A stretch of 64,000 nt of DNA, taken from NCBI GenBank assembly GCA_900312665.1, contig ONZQ02000015.1:496001-560000 (forward strand), read 5' to 3'. The translations under genes and the position numbers were made by a program. This document shows positions 55,752 to 64,000 of this stretch, in pieces. Below the pieces are notes generated by a model. The model saw only the letters and a program-made list of their open reading frames with translations. It searched no databases and had not been told where the DNA came from. This DNA is from Cephalotrichum gorgonifer. Lineage: Eukaryota; Ascomycota; Sordariomycetes; Microascales; Microascaceae. Positions within the stretch are counted from its first letter, which is position 1; each line of letters starts with the position of its first letter.

Positions 55752-57818
55752 GGACTTTTTCTCTTTTTTGCTGGGCCTGATGAGCCATCCATAAGCTAGT
55801 AGTAGTTCGGGCCGAGTCGCTTCGCGCTAATCGGACGGGATGTGGCGGGTGTGGCGACCTGTGTCGAGTGAAATGCGATGTGACAACATCACCTGTGAAT
55901 CCAGGGTCGTCAAGCCAAGGGCTAACCTTCAAAATGCACTTTATGACACGGAAAGTGAGGTAATAAGAACGGAAGACGACTGAAATTCTCGCAATCTTCT
56001 CCTCTGCACCATAAGTCACGTAATAATTAACAGGTCCAGTCTGTCGCCAAGATGTTGTCCAAGTCCTATGATGTCGTGCGATTAATCTCCCATACGGGAG
56101 AAACGTCCAAGCATATATCTATCCCCCTTGCTCTGTCTAATAATACTCGTATACTCATACAAGATAATATACGGACGAGTGCAGAGGAAGGACAACACGT
56201 CCGCCCCTCATGTTTCATCACATGGAAGCCGCTAATGACAACCCAAACACGCCCCTTTGCAAGACTCGCCTTGGAAAATGCCTCGACGCGATCGGGGTCG
56301 AGAGCGAGAGCTACGGGAAGTTGGCCGTTTCTCAATACCACCACATAATCGTCAACCCAGGATCACGATTTAGCGACGGTCAGCCGATACAGCTCCCTCT
56401 GGTTGAACGGGATGCCCTCGCCATTATCCGCGCCTCGCGGGACTCGAGGGTTCGCGTTCTGGAGTGGGCGGAGACTCGGCTAGGAGTTAGCTCGTAGTTT
56501 TGTGTAATGTGCGACACTAGTCATATCTGGAGCTATGTACGGGGTTTGGGTGCTCGGGTCGTATCTCATACTCGGTTGCAGTTTTGGCTCTCTTATGGAA
56601 CTCCAATGAGGGTATGCTAAGAGGCGGGAAGACTAGGACCACCATCACCCCCAGGACAAACAGCCATCCTCCCAGGAAAGCAGGGGTCAGGATGTACTCC
56701 TCCCGGCACCACCTGCTTCCATGGACTTCTACTTGCACACATTCGATGTAGAGATACATGCGGCTCCAAATGAGCCTCCCTCCAAATCACGCGCTCTGAT
56801 ATGGAACTCATAATCCATGAAGAGCCAGATAACCCAGCCGTAGCATTTACGTCGCCCGGCACCTTAGGAAGGAGCCAGGGAGTGACATGCGGAAGAGCCA
56901 ATGTCCTCTTTATCCCCTTCTCATTCCCTATTAATCCCCTCCTCATCCGCTCCTCATTCCATCTTCATCCCCTCTTCATCCCCGCCGAGGCCTTCACTCC
57001 TACCAGACAGATCAGTTATCGATTGATAGTGCCGTGATAGAACGTGCCGTTGCTTCATACCCTCTATTCACAGACACAGAACCACAGGCAATCTGCAGCG
57101 TACTTTTACTCCCACAACGCGGTAGATTCTCAGTGCGATGTTTGCCAAGTTACGGTTGACCCACCTTCCGCCACACACATCAATGCCCCGTGCTCACAAT
57201 TCCTGTTTCGGCATCTAGCGCAGATCGTGCGGCCGAGGCAGATTTCAACATGTAGTTAGGTTCCAATATAAGTTTATCCCGAGCAAATCAGATGCCGGAT
57301 GTGCCCCCTGTGGATAGATTGACAAATATTGTCTGACTTGCGGAGGTCATTTATTTGAGGGAGAAACTGCATTGTATAGGGCATACGTATGCCCCCTTAC
57401 CCCCACCGGCCCCACCGACCCGGTGTCTGCTCGGTAGTTTGGTTTATCGTTCCGGTCCGTTTTCCAGATCTCGACCGGTTTGTAGCAAACATGTTTGAGG
57501 GGAAGAATGTTCTTTCGGTTTAAGGCTAAATCCGTGGAGCATTTGCCAGCTGACGCGGACGGAACAAGGGCAATCTCCTCCCGCGTCCTATGACGACCTA
57601 CCTGGAAGAATCCTGGGGAGACCAATCGGGTGTCCCCCGTTCATGACTAACTATCGCTGGCACCTCCCGGGGATTAGTACCGAGATCGTGGGGAAACCAC
57701 TTTGGACCAAGATATAAAGGAGAGCAGCGATATTCTCCGATGTTTGGCAGTGGCGTCCATTTTATGATTTTGGTTTTGCAAATCACCGAGAGCCATTTCT
57801 CAAAAGATACATATCACC
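55752..57818. other. gene-poor region upstream of LPMO gene
   Basis: About 2.1 kb. One possible short coding segment is listed separately (56210-56497). The rest has no supported feature. Confidence 0.45.
56210..56497 (+). CDS. possible small hypothetical protein or 3' exon
   Basis: 95-codon frame. The second half (GVESESYGKLAVSQYHHIIVNPGSRF...LVERDALAIIRASRDSRVRVLEWAETRLG) has the composition and amphipathic pattern of a real protein, with a DxRVxxLEWAExRL helix at the end. An overlapping frame at 56052-56348 could supply a first exon, but no in-phase splice pair was found. No family is recognised. Confidence 0.3.
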   Translation: MFHHMEAANDNPNTPLCKTRLGKCLDAIGVESESYGKLAVSQYHHIIVNPGSRFSDGQPIQLPLVERDALAIIRASRDSRVRVLEWAETRLGVSS

Positions 57819-58894
57819 ATGAGAGCAGCTCAAGTTACGGGCGTCCTGGGCTTCGCCGCCCAGGCCGTGGCACATGGCTACATCTACCGCGTCACGGCAG
57901 ACAACACAGTGTAAGAGCACTCACTACCTTGCCTCTAAAATCCTCCTACCGTCTTTCCGGCTCTCTCACGTTAGATCCGGCCTTTTACTAACACTCGTCC
58001 TACCCATTTGTAGCTACCCGGGCTGGGACATTAACCTCGATCCCAGGATCACTCCTACCCCTGCCCGCATAGCCTACGGAGGTGGAACCACCTTCCCCGT
58101 CACTGATGCCAACAGCCCTGCCATCGCCTGTAACACAGTCCACAATCCGGCCCCCGGCGCCATTGCCGAGGTGCGCGCGGGGAGCGATGTTACCTTCCAT
58201 TGGTCGCGATGGCTCTACAGCCACAAGGGTCCGTTGACGGCCTGGATGGCCCCATACGAGGGGGACATCGCGGATGTTAATGTCAATGACCTCGAGTTTT
58301 TCAAGTTCGGCGAGGAAACCATCGACGAGAACGGCGTTTGGGGCACTGTGAAGATGTTGGACGACACAAATGGTACTTGGACGGCTACCATCCCGGCTGA
58401 TATCAAGCCCGGAAACTACATTATACGCCAGGAGGTACGTCGAGAAGGATCGCACTCGGGACTGCAGCTTAATTCCGAATCACGTTCTGTAGCTAACCAT
58501 CTGTCATTACCAGATCATTGCACTCCATTTTGCTGTGGCTACCCCTGACAACTTGGCATTTTTCCAGACCGGACCCCAGTTCTACATGACGTGCTTCAAC
58601 TTCAAGGTCATGGGTGATGGTGATGCTACTCCCCAGGGCACCAAGTTCCCCGGGGCCTACGACATGAGTGCGCCGGGCCTGAACTGGAACCTCAACTCCA
58701 CCGAACCCTACCCTGTGGATGGACCCGCCCTCTACAAGAGCGAGTACACCGTCGACCTAGAGCCCAAGGAGCAGGTCGTGATCAGCCCCACGGGCAACGG
58801 CGAAGAGGCAGATGCGGTTTACTTCGAGCAGCAGTATGCGGTTCTTAAGGCGCAAGGAGAAACCACTGCTTACTTTGACTCTATCGGAGGGTAA
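57819..58894 (+). CDS. AA9 lytic polysaccharide monooxygenase
   Basis: Three exons (57819-57910, 58014-58434, 58514-58894) give 297 residues. The signal peptide ends AQAVA, leaving His19 as the new N-terminus (HGYIYRV), the first copper ligand. His101 in YSHKGPLTAWMA is the second brace histidine and Tyr195 in GPQFYMTCFNF the axial tyrosine. His176 (IIALH) and Gln193 are the second-sphere pair. CNTV and MTCFNF supply the usual disulfide cysteines. Copper-dependent oxidation cleaves cellulose or associated glucans outside the cell. The C-terminal 70 residues after FKVMGDG are a linker-like region without a cellulose-binding module. The intron in exon 2-3 falls right before the IIALH strand. 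Confidence 0.93.
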
Positions 58895-59158
58895 ATGAGG
58901 TGGAATGTTTGGTGGGCGTGTCCAGTTTGGCTTTGGTTCTTGTATTCTAGGTGGGACATTGAATATTACTTGTGCGGATGCAGCGTAACACACAATCATG
59001 ACTGACGAACTCATTAGAAAGGCAGAATACAGAACTGAGCAGTCGACTGAAGAAAAAAGTGTGCGAAAAAGGACCAAAAAAAAACATACAACACCAGGGA
59101 TTCGCTGGTCGTCACCGACCCAACTACTAGTCTAGCGCTCTTTGGTTTAGGGGAGCGG
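58895..59158. other. 3' flank of LPMO gene
   Basis: No feature is seen apart from A-rich stretches near 59050-59090. Confidence 0.45.
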
Positions 59159-59159
59159 A

Positions 59160-59187
59160 CGGGACCCTCAGTTTTCCCTTAAGTGCT
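59160..59187 (+). repeat. dispersed 28-base repeat, copy 1
   Basis: 28 bases starting GGGGAGCGGACGGGACC and ending CAGTTTTCC are identical to 63141-63168. Weaker similarity continues to CGTATGT at 59201-59207. Confidence 0.8.
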
Positions 59188-59248
59188 AGTCGTATGTGCA
59201 AAGGGTGCCGAAGATGAGAGATCTGAAGCCCGGGAAACAGGATGCCTT

Positions 59249-59600
59249 GAGACTGGGATGCTCGCCTTTCCAGCAGCGGTGATCTGGGCACTGACAAACC
59301 TAGATAGTGGAGTTGTCCTTGGTCCCGGATCTGGGCCTTGATAGATACGGATGCATCCTGAATCCCGGATCTGGGACTTGACAAAAACAGGCCTGTCCTT
59401 AATCCCGGATCCGGGCCTTGACAGATATAGATGATCGAGTTGTCTACGGTCCCGGATTTTGGTCTTGATAGATACAGACGATCGAGATATCCTTGGTCCC
59501 AGATCTGGAGGCCCAGAAAAATGGGATGTCCAGAGAATGGGATGCTCGTTATTCTAGCAGCAGGTGGTCTAGGACAAACCCAGATGGTCGGAGTTGTCCT
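59249..59600 (+). repeat. minisatellite with TCCCGGATCTGGGCCTTGA core
   Basis: The core starts at 59323, 59363, 59403, 59450 and 59497 (period 40, 40, 47, 47). The array is framed by two related copies of a longer segment (59249-59317 and 59533-59600) that both read GGGATGCTCG...AGCAGC...GGAGTTGTCC. A 167-codon antisense frame across it is a by-product. Confidence 0.8.
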
Positions 59601-59649
59601 CGCCTTGGATCGAGGTGGAGTTGAAGCCAAACTGAGGCATTGGGAGTTG

Positions 59650-60480
59650 ATTTAGTGATCAAAGAGGGATCAAGAGCTTTTGGATGAGGTACAAGAAGAA
59701 GAGAGAGCCTCTATGGGTGAGTGAGATGAGGAAAGAGCGAAAAGTCCTCTCTCGTATTTCCTCCTATATATCTGCACCTTCACTACCCCAATACTAGAAC
59801 CCTCATCTGGGATACTGTTACTGATATGGAGAGAAGTATTGATTCTCCTAGAGCTCTTGATCTACTATATCCTTGTCCTAATAATATCATAGCAGACTAC
59901 TTCTTCTACCCCTACTGTGGGCTATCAGAGGGAGCTTGCCCAGGGAATCAGAAGTAAGGATCTTTCCCATCCCCCAATACTCCATTCACTTGCTCTTCCT
60001 CTACCCTCCTTTTATGTCCTCATTTAGCTATCCCTCTTATACTATCTCACTATTCATTTCGAGATCATGACAAGGTTCTAGTGCTCTTCTTCCTATCTAT
60101 ACTCATTCCTGTCCATATCCATTCATTCTAATAGAATTAGGAAAGATGGCTGGCTCTTCTACTAGTTGCGGTTGGCTTGATCAGATGTTAGCTTGGCCTA
60201 CTGATCAAGAGCGGGAGTTTCAAGAGCTTTTTGCGAATTTCCAGAACCAACTAAAGAAGCAGTTAGGCCCTTTTGTCGACAAGTCTATAAGGGATAAAAG
60301 GGACTGGATATGGAAGCTCTAGGAAGGGTAAGTAAGCTTTTATCTCTAGAGGAATTGGATGAAGTAATCTTTTATCTGCTGACCCTATCACATCTAGTAG
60401 AAAGGATCCTGGCTGGCCTACTTTGGTGCACCATAGAGCTTCGCATAGAGGATGTGTTAGTTATTTTGGGGGCCAACTGA
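59650..60480 (+). mobile_element. AT-rich element-like segment with 58-codon ORF (possible retroelement remnant)
   Basis: About 830 bases have a base composition (A/T- and C+T-rich, CTCTTC-type words) unlike the neighbouring genes. A short frame at 60146-60322 encodes MAGSSTSCGWLDQML...QLKKQLGPFVDKSIRDKRDW, a charged helix like the start of a gag-type protein, then a stop. Terminal repeats, a primer-binding site or a polymerase could not be found, so this is only a suspicion. Confidence 0.3.
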
Positions 60481-60680
60481 CAACCTATGTTACATAGAGA
60501 TCCTTCAAGAGCGGGACGTTGAAAAAATCGGCTGAAGACAGCGTTGCAGTCGGGGAAACAATTGTCCGCCCCGCCTTCTCTCGTCTCACGCTCCTTACCT
60601 CAGGTACACCAAGGCACCAGGCAGCAATCTGAGCCAAGGATTTCACGTGCCGACGGCGGAAGACCCCTACTGGCGAGGTC

Positions 60681-61301
60681 ATGAACCTTTCTACGGCATT
60701 CGCACTTGCAGCCTTCGTCGCTTTGAGCAAGCTCATGGGAGTCACAGCATCATCATCCACCTACGGTACAATGGACCCCGACGAGCTGTACTATGGAGAC
60801 TACGAAGAGGCTCAGAGCCCTATGGTGGAACTTTTGGAAAAGTCCACGAATCGGACCGAGTTCACGGCCGGCTCTCTGACTATCGTTCGCGGCTGGCCGA
60901 GCACCGGCGGTTTCTACACCCTGAGCTGCGACGGAGTCGAGCTCGAGTTCCTCAGCCTCGACCGCTTCGAGCCGACGCCACGGTCCCAGGATCCCGCGGA
61001 GGAGGATGCATTCTGCGCGAACATGCGCAAGCTCGGGGCGCATTGGTACAGTAGCGAGGAGGAACTAGTCGCCGACAGTCTCAGGGGGGCGTATGAAACC
61101 AATTTCATGGTGAAGGCCTTTGGCTGGCCGGCCGATGGGGGCGTCTGGGCCCTGAAGATGCCATACATGGACTCTGAAATGAAGGGCATAGGAAGGATCC
61201 GAAATGCCTTTAGCATGGAAGAAAGGTGTCGTCAGATTGAGAAGCTGGGTGGTGTATTTTACCATGATCCGGCCAAATGCCCGGACCTAAAATTGGCATG
61301 A
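60681..61301 (+). CDS. secreted protein of unknown function
   Basis: Single exon, 206 residues. A signal peptide spans residues 1 to about 23 (LAAFVALSKLMGVTAS). The mature protein is acidic at its start (MDPDELYYGDYEEA), then has a repeated short theme: LTIVRGWPSTGGFYTLSCDGVE and MVKAFGWPADGGVWALKMP, both x-GWP-x-GG-x-(Y/W)-x-L. Four cysteines (SCDG, FCAN, RCRQ, KCPD) and paired segments FCANMRKLGAHWYSSEEE / RCRQIEKLGGVFYHDPAKC suggest an internal duplication of one unit. No known family is recognised. It may be an effector or a lineage-specific surface protein. It lies between repeat-rich DNA and a broken NLR gene. Confidence 0.7.
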   Translation: MNLSTAFALAAFVALSKLMGVTASSSTYGTMDPDELYYGDYEEAQSPMVELLEKSTNRTEFTAGSLTIVRGWPSTGGFYTLSCDGVELEFLSLDRFEPTPRSQDPAEEDAFCANMRKLGAHWYSSEEELVADSLRGAYETNFMVKAFGWPADGGVWALKMPYMDSEMKGIGRIRNAFSMEERCRQIEKLGGVFYHDPAKCPDLKLA

Positions 61302-61479
61302 AATGGAGTCTATACTACAAGAAACGGGCTCATTCAGTATACGACGCGATAACGCCCTTGGCTAGTCCACAAGCAAAAGATGCCAGAAAGATACCACCCG
61401 CCTGTGACGCCCAAAGATTCGTAATCCAGTCTCTCGGCAGACACACCATTTGCCTTCTGACGGCCTGGGAAGCCCGCGT

Positions 61480-63130
61480 TCCTGGAATGGGGTCTCCCCC
61501 GACTTCCCCTCGGGCGCGAAGGTCCTCTGGATCCACGGGCCTGCGGGGTTTGGCAAGACTGTGCTGTGCGCAAAATATAGTGGAACATTTTGAGGGAGAC
61601 GCTGCCGACGCCTGTCGCCCACTTCTTCTTCTCGTCAGATTCCGAAAGTCGTGAGGGATGCCTTCCTAGCCGCGCGGTCATGGACCTCCCAGCTCGTTTC
61701 GCAGCACGATGGCGCATTCCAGTACGTCCTGCAGCGTCAAGAGGTCGACACAGACCCCTCCGCGACGCGCCACACCATCACGTCCCTCTTCGAGAACCTC
61801 GTCCGCCTCGTCCCCGAGTGCACCTTTGTTCTCGACGGCCTGGACGAATGTGTGCACCTAGACGGCACAAGCACCTCCGTCGCAAACTTCCTCCACGCCA
61901 CGACGAACGCCATTGCCGGCACAGCAACGCGAATCCTCATCATCAGTCGCTTCCTGGCGGACGTCCAACGTGCTCTCAAGCGTGACGACCGCGTGACCCT
62001 CTCGGAGTACAAACTGGGACCCGATGATGTTCAACCCGACATAGCAGCGTACTCGCGTGACATTGTCGACCGGAAGCTGTCCAACAAGAACCCGGTCCTC
62101 CGGTCCTCCCTTTCCGGAGCAATTGACGCGCGGTGCGAGAGGGACACTTCATTTGGTTCAGGTTGCAGGGAGAATCCCTGCGGAGGGGCATGTCCAAGAG
62201 ACAGCTGGAGGGAGGCTGTCGAGGAGACCCCGACCGAGCTCGACCGCGTATACGATCACAACTGGAAGAGGATCGACCAGATCAGAGAGGCTGACAGACG
62301 TCGCGCATGCGCCCTCCTGCGCTGGGATGCGTTCGGATTACGGCCCCTGGCCATCGAAGAGGTCGCTGAGGCTGTCGTCATCGAAGAGTCAGACTGCGAC
62401 GACCTGGCCGTCGAAGATCTCTACGACACTGTAGACGACGACTACACTGACAGTGAAATCCTGGGCCTTTACAGACCACTTTTGGAAGTCAAGACCGATC
62501 ACTTAGATATGTCCCGGGGGCCGATGGACTTTGCACCTACTGCACTTTACAGTCAGGCAATATATTCTCTCCAAATACCCCAGTCCGGAGCGTATAAGCT
62601 GCAACAGTATACGCGCATCATGCGAAATGCTTCACTATACACTGCTTGCAGAAGTTGGCTTGTGCTTCATCAGCCTTCCAAGCATCTGGAAGCAGAAGTC
62701 CTCTTGTAACCCGACCATCGGCACGAAGTTCCTCTCCTACGCAGCATCCTCGTGGCATCGCCACGTACTATCCGGCGTGGGTAATGAGCCGACATTGATA
62801 GAACTTGCCATGCGGCTTTTTGAGGAAGACAACCCATGTTTCGTTGATTGGAGCAACCTGGTCGTCCTCGCAAGATACATCACCACAGGAGGAGCCCATC
62901 AAAACCTCCGGCGCTCTCTACCAGGCTGTGAAACTCGAGTTGATGGACCTTGTAGCCTTACTGGTGCAGTCCAAGAAGTGCGACGTGAATGAAGGTTCCG
63001 ATAGAGGAATGTCGCCGGTAGTAGTCGCGTCGGCAAGTGGGGTCGTTGCCGTGGTCAAGCTTCTTCTCGAGAAGGGTGCGGACATCACGAGTCAGCAAGA
63101 CGACCCAGAATATAAACCTCCGCTTCGTGG
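61480..63130 (+). pseudogene. frameshifted NACHT-ankyrin (NLR/STAND) gene remnant
   Basis: Pieces of one protein appear in order in three frames. They are: a Walker A P-loop (LWIHGPAGFGKTVLC, 61522-61575); IVEHFEGD; TPVAHFFFSSDSES; a long piece from 61651 with FVLDGLDEC (Walker B, about 61828-61854) and ILIISRF; a stretch near 62135-62205 whose family-like wording (HFIWFRLQGESLRRGMS) is one frame off; MHLLHFTVRQYI and SYAASSWHRHV from 62531; and an ankyrin-like segment SPVVVASASGVVAVVKLLLEKGADI up to about 63100. At least five frame changes exclude simple introns. Intact relatives are cytosolic NTPase switches in incompatibility or defence. The 3' end is cut at 63130-63141 by the dispersed repeat. 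Confidence 0.82.
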
Positions 63131-63140
63131 TTCATGTATA

Positions 63141-63168
63141 GGGGAGCGGACGGGACCCTCAGTTTTCC
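63141..63168 (+). repeat. dispersed 28-base repeat, copy 2
   Basis: Identical to 59160-59187, same orientation; similarity continues to CGTATGT at 63181-63187. It begins where ankyrin-coding similarity ends. Confidence 0.8.
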
Positions 63169-63188
63169 ACGAGCTATGGTCGTATGTA

Positions 63189-63856
63189 CCGATTAGAGTT
63201 CTGTCTCAGGTATGTCTAGGCTTTTGCAGATGTGTCTAACAGAGAACGAGGGTAGGTTGGACCCAGGAGGTGTCTCATCCCTGATAACAATCAGCCGACA
63301 TCGGGCTGGTTACCAGGGATATATCTTGAGGACATCCATGATTCACTTTGAAGGCAATTCACTTAAGCACTTCCCATTGTACGGAGCATACTGCAGAAAA
63401 TAACGTACACTGTAGTCTAGTTAGGCGCATCCAACTCTGGCTAGTTCGTTCACTGCACATGATGCTATTTTGGCCAATTATTACTAATAAATTGTTTCGG
63501 AGCGAATCCCTGTGCTAAACCCTTTGACTAGCTGTTAACAAGTGCAGACAGATGGAATTTGCCGGGTCATCGGCTATAGTCAATGCGCACTGTGCTTATC
63601 AGTGCATCACATGCGAAATCGAGAGGGTTTACAGATGTTACCAGCCGTCTCAGAGGAGGGGTCAGTGGCACCATTGCCCAATTCTCTTATTTTCTGACCG
63701 ACCTTATCAAAACCAAACAATCTGTTTGTTCGCCCCTTGCGCTATCGGCGTCATGCATGCATCGATCGGCGACACCGCCTCATAACACGAAGTGGATCTA
63801 TCTGAATGTATTCCGCTTCCTCTCTAGCCGCCTAGACCTGGCGAGCGCCTTCCGTT
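63189..63856. other. intergenic, promoter of the last gene
   Basis: About 670 bases. Frames at 63552-63785 and 63583-63915 overlap and show no family resemblance. Confidence 0.45.
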
Positions 63857-64000
63857 ATGTCAACAGAGGACTCGCCGGCCGTCACACCGGCCTTCACACC
63901 TGCGGCATCGACTGAAGATGGCGGCGGCGGCGGAGGACCAAACAGCGGCGTCACGAGGTGGGCCCGTCGCAGTTGGACGGCATGGGAGGACCAGACCCTC
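63857..64000 (+). CDS. 5' end of a Myb/SANT-like protein (partial)
   Basis: The first 48 codons are visible and the frame is open to the window edge. The start is a Thr/Ala/Gly-rich leader (STEDSPAVTPAFTPAAS, then six glycines), followed by RWARRSWTAWEDQTL, which looks like the first helix of a Myb/SANT-type DNA-binding domain (W...W-x-x-x-x-x-L). A DNA-binding role is likely but rests on a few residues. Confidence 0.45.
   Translation, partial: MSTEDSPAVTPAFTPAASTEDGGGGGGPNSGVTRWARRSWTAWEDQTL

Noticed and set aside
55507..56019. 170-codon minus-strand frame over tRNA-Arg
   Set aside because: It includes the tRNA sequence itself and cannot be a real gene.
59127..59630. 167-codon minus-strand frame over the minisatellite
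   Set aside because: Its repeats are those of the DNA array; there is no start context or family.
59650..60480. A complete LTR retrotransposon
   Set aside because: No paired terminal repeats, integrase or reverse transcriptase motifs could be found; only an element-like composition and a 58-codon frame remain.
1..64000. CRISPR arrays, bacterial operons, ribosome binding sites
   Set aside because: None is present; the window is eukaryotic and the repeats found are minisatellites.

Overview
The window reads as nuclear DNA of a filamentous ascomycete (Pezizomycotina, most likely Sordariomycetes). Genes are monocistronic and on both strands. They carry short introns of about 50-110 bases, usually GT-AG with CTAAC/CTGAC-like branch sites. 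Three tRNA genes have anticodon-loop introns. The families present (HET, NACHT-ankyrin, AA9, GH11, PL3, Zn2Cys6 regulators, Agd3/spherulin-4) are fungal. All intron-exon models were built by hand from reading-frame continuity, splice signals and family knowledge; no search was run.

Layout. 1-13 kb: epoxide-hydrolase-like enzyme, rhodopsin-type seven-helix membrane protein, paraoxonase/arylesterase-like protein, GH11 xylanase, ZIP zinc transporter. 13.6-18.6 kb: HET protein, an AflR-like Zn2Cys6 regulator and an NmrA-like dehydrogenase. 19-31.8 kb: a GPI-anchored-type secreted protein, an Agd3-like polysaccharide deacetylase divergent from a spherulin-4/Sph3-like glycosidase (a galactosaminogalactan-type exopolysaccharide pair), a gene with a GC-AG intron, an unrecognised gene, a secreted TAP-type peptidase and a second GPI-type paralogue. 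32-42 kb: bleomycin-hydrolase-type peptidase, cyclase-family hydrolase, GH2 beta-galactosidase, small secreted cysteine-rich protein. 44.7-47.6 kb: a third GPI-type relative and a PL3 pectate lyase. 47.9-52.8 kb: a probable gentisate degradation module (ring-cleaving dioxygenase, fumarylpyruvate-hydrolase-type enzyme, Zn2Cys6 regulator). 53.5-58.9 kb: tRNA-Tyr, tRNA-Thr, tRNA-Arg, a microbial-type PARG and an AA9 LPMO. 59-63.2 kb is accessory-looking: minisatellite, AT-rich element-like DNA, an orphan secreted protein and a frameshifted NACHT-ankyrin pseudogene, bracketed by two copies of a 28-base repeat. A Myb/SANT-like gene runs off the right edge.

Together the genes suggest a plant-associated or saprotrophic fungus: enzymes for xylan, pectin, cellulose and galactosides, aromatic catabolism, exopolysaccharide remodelling, and self/non-self recognition genes. 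The most distinctive points are the gentisate module with TCGGA repeats both in its shared promoter and in front of its regulator, the Agd3/Sph3-like pair, the AflR-like regulator followed by a TCG-N5-CGA site in front of an NmrA-like gene, and the decayed NLR locus.
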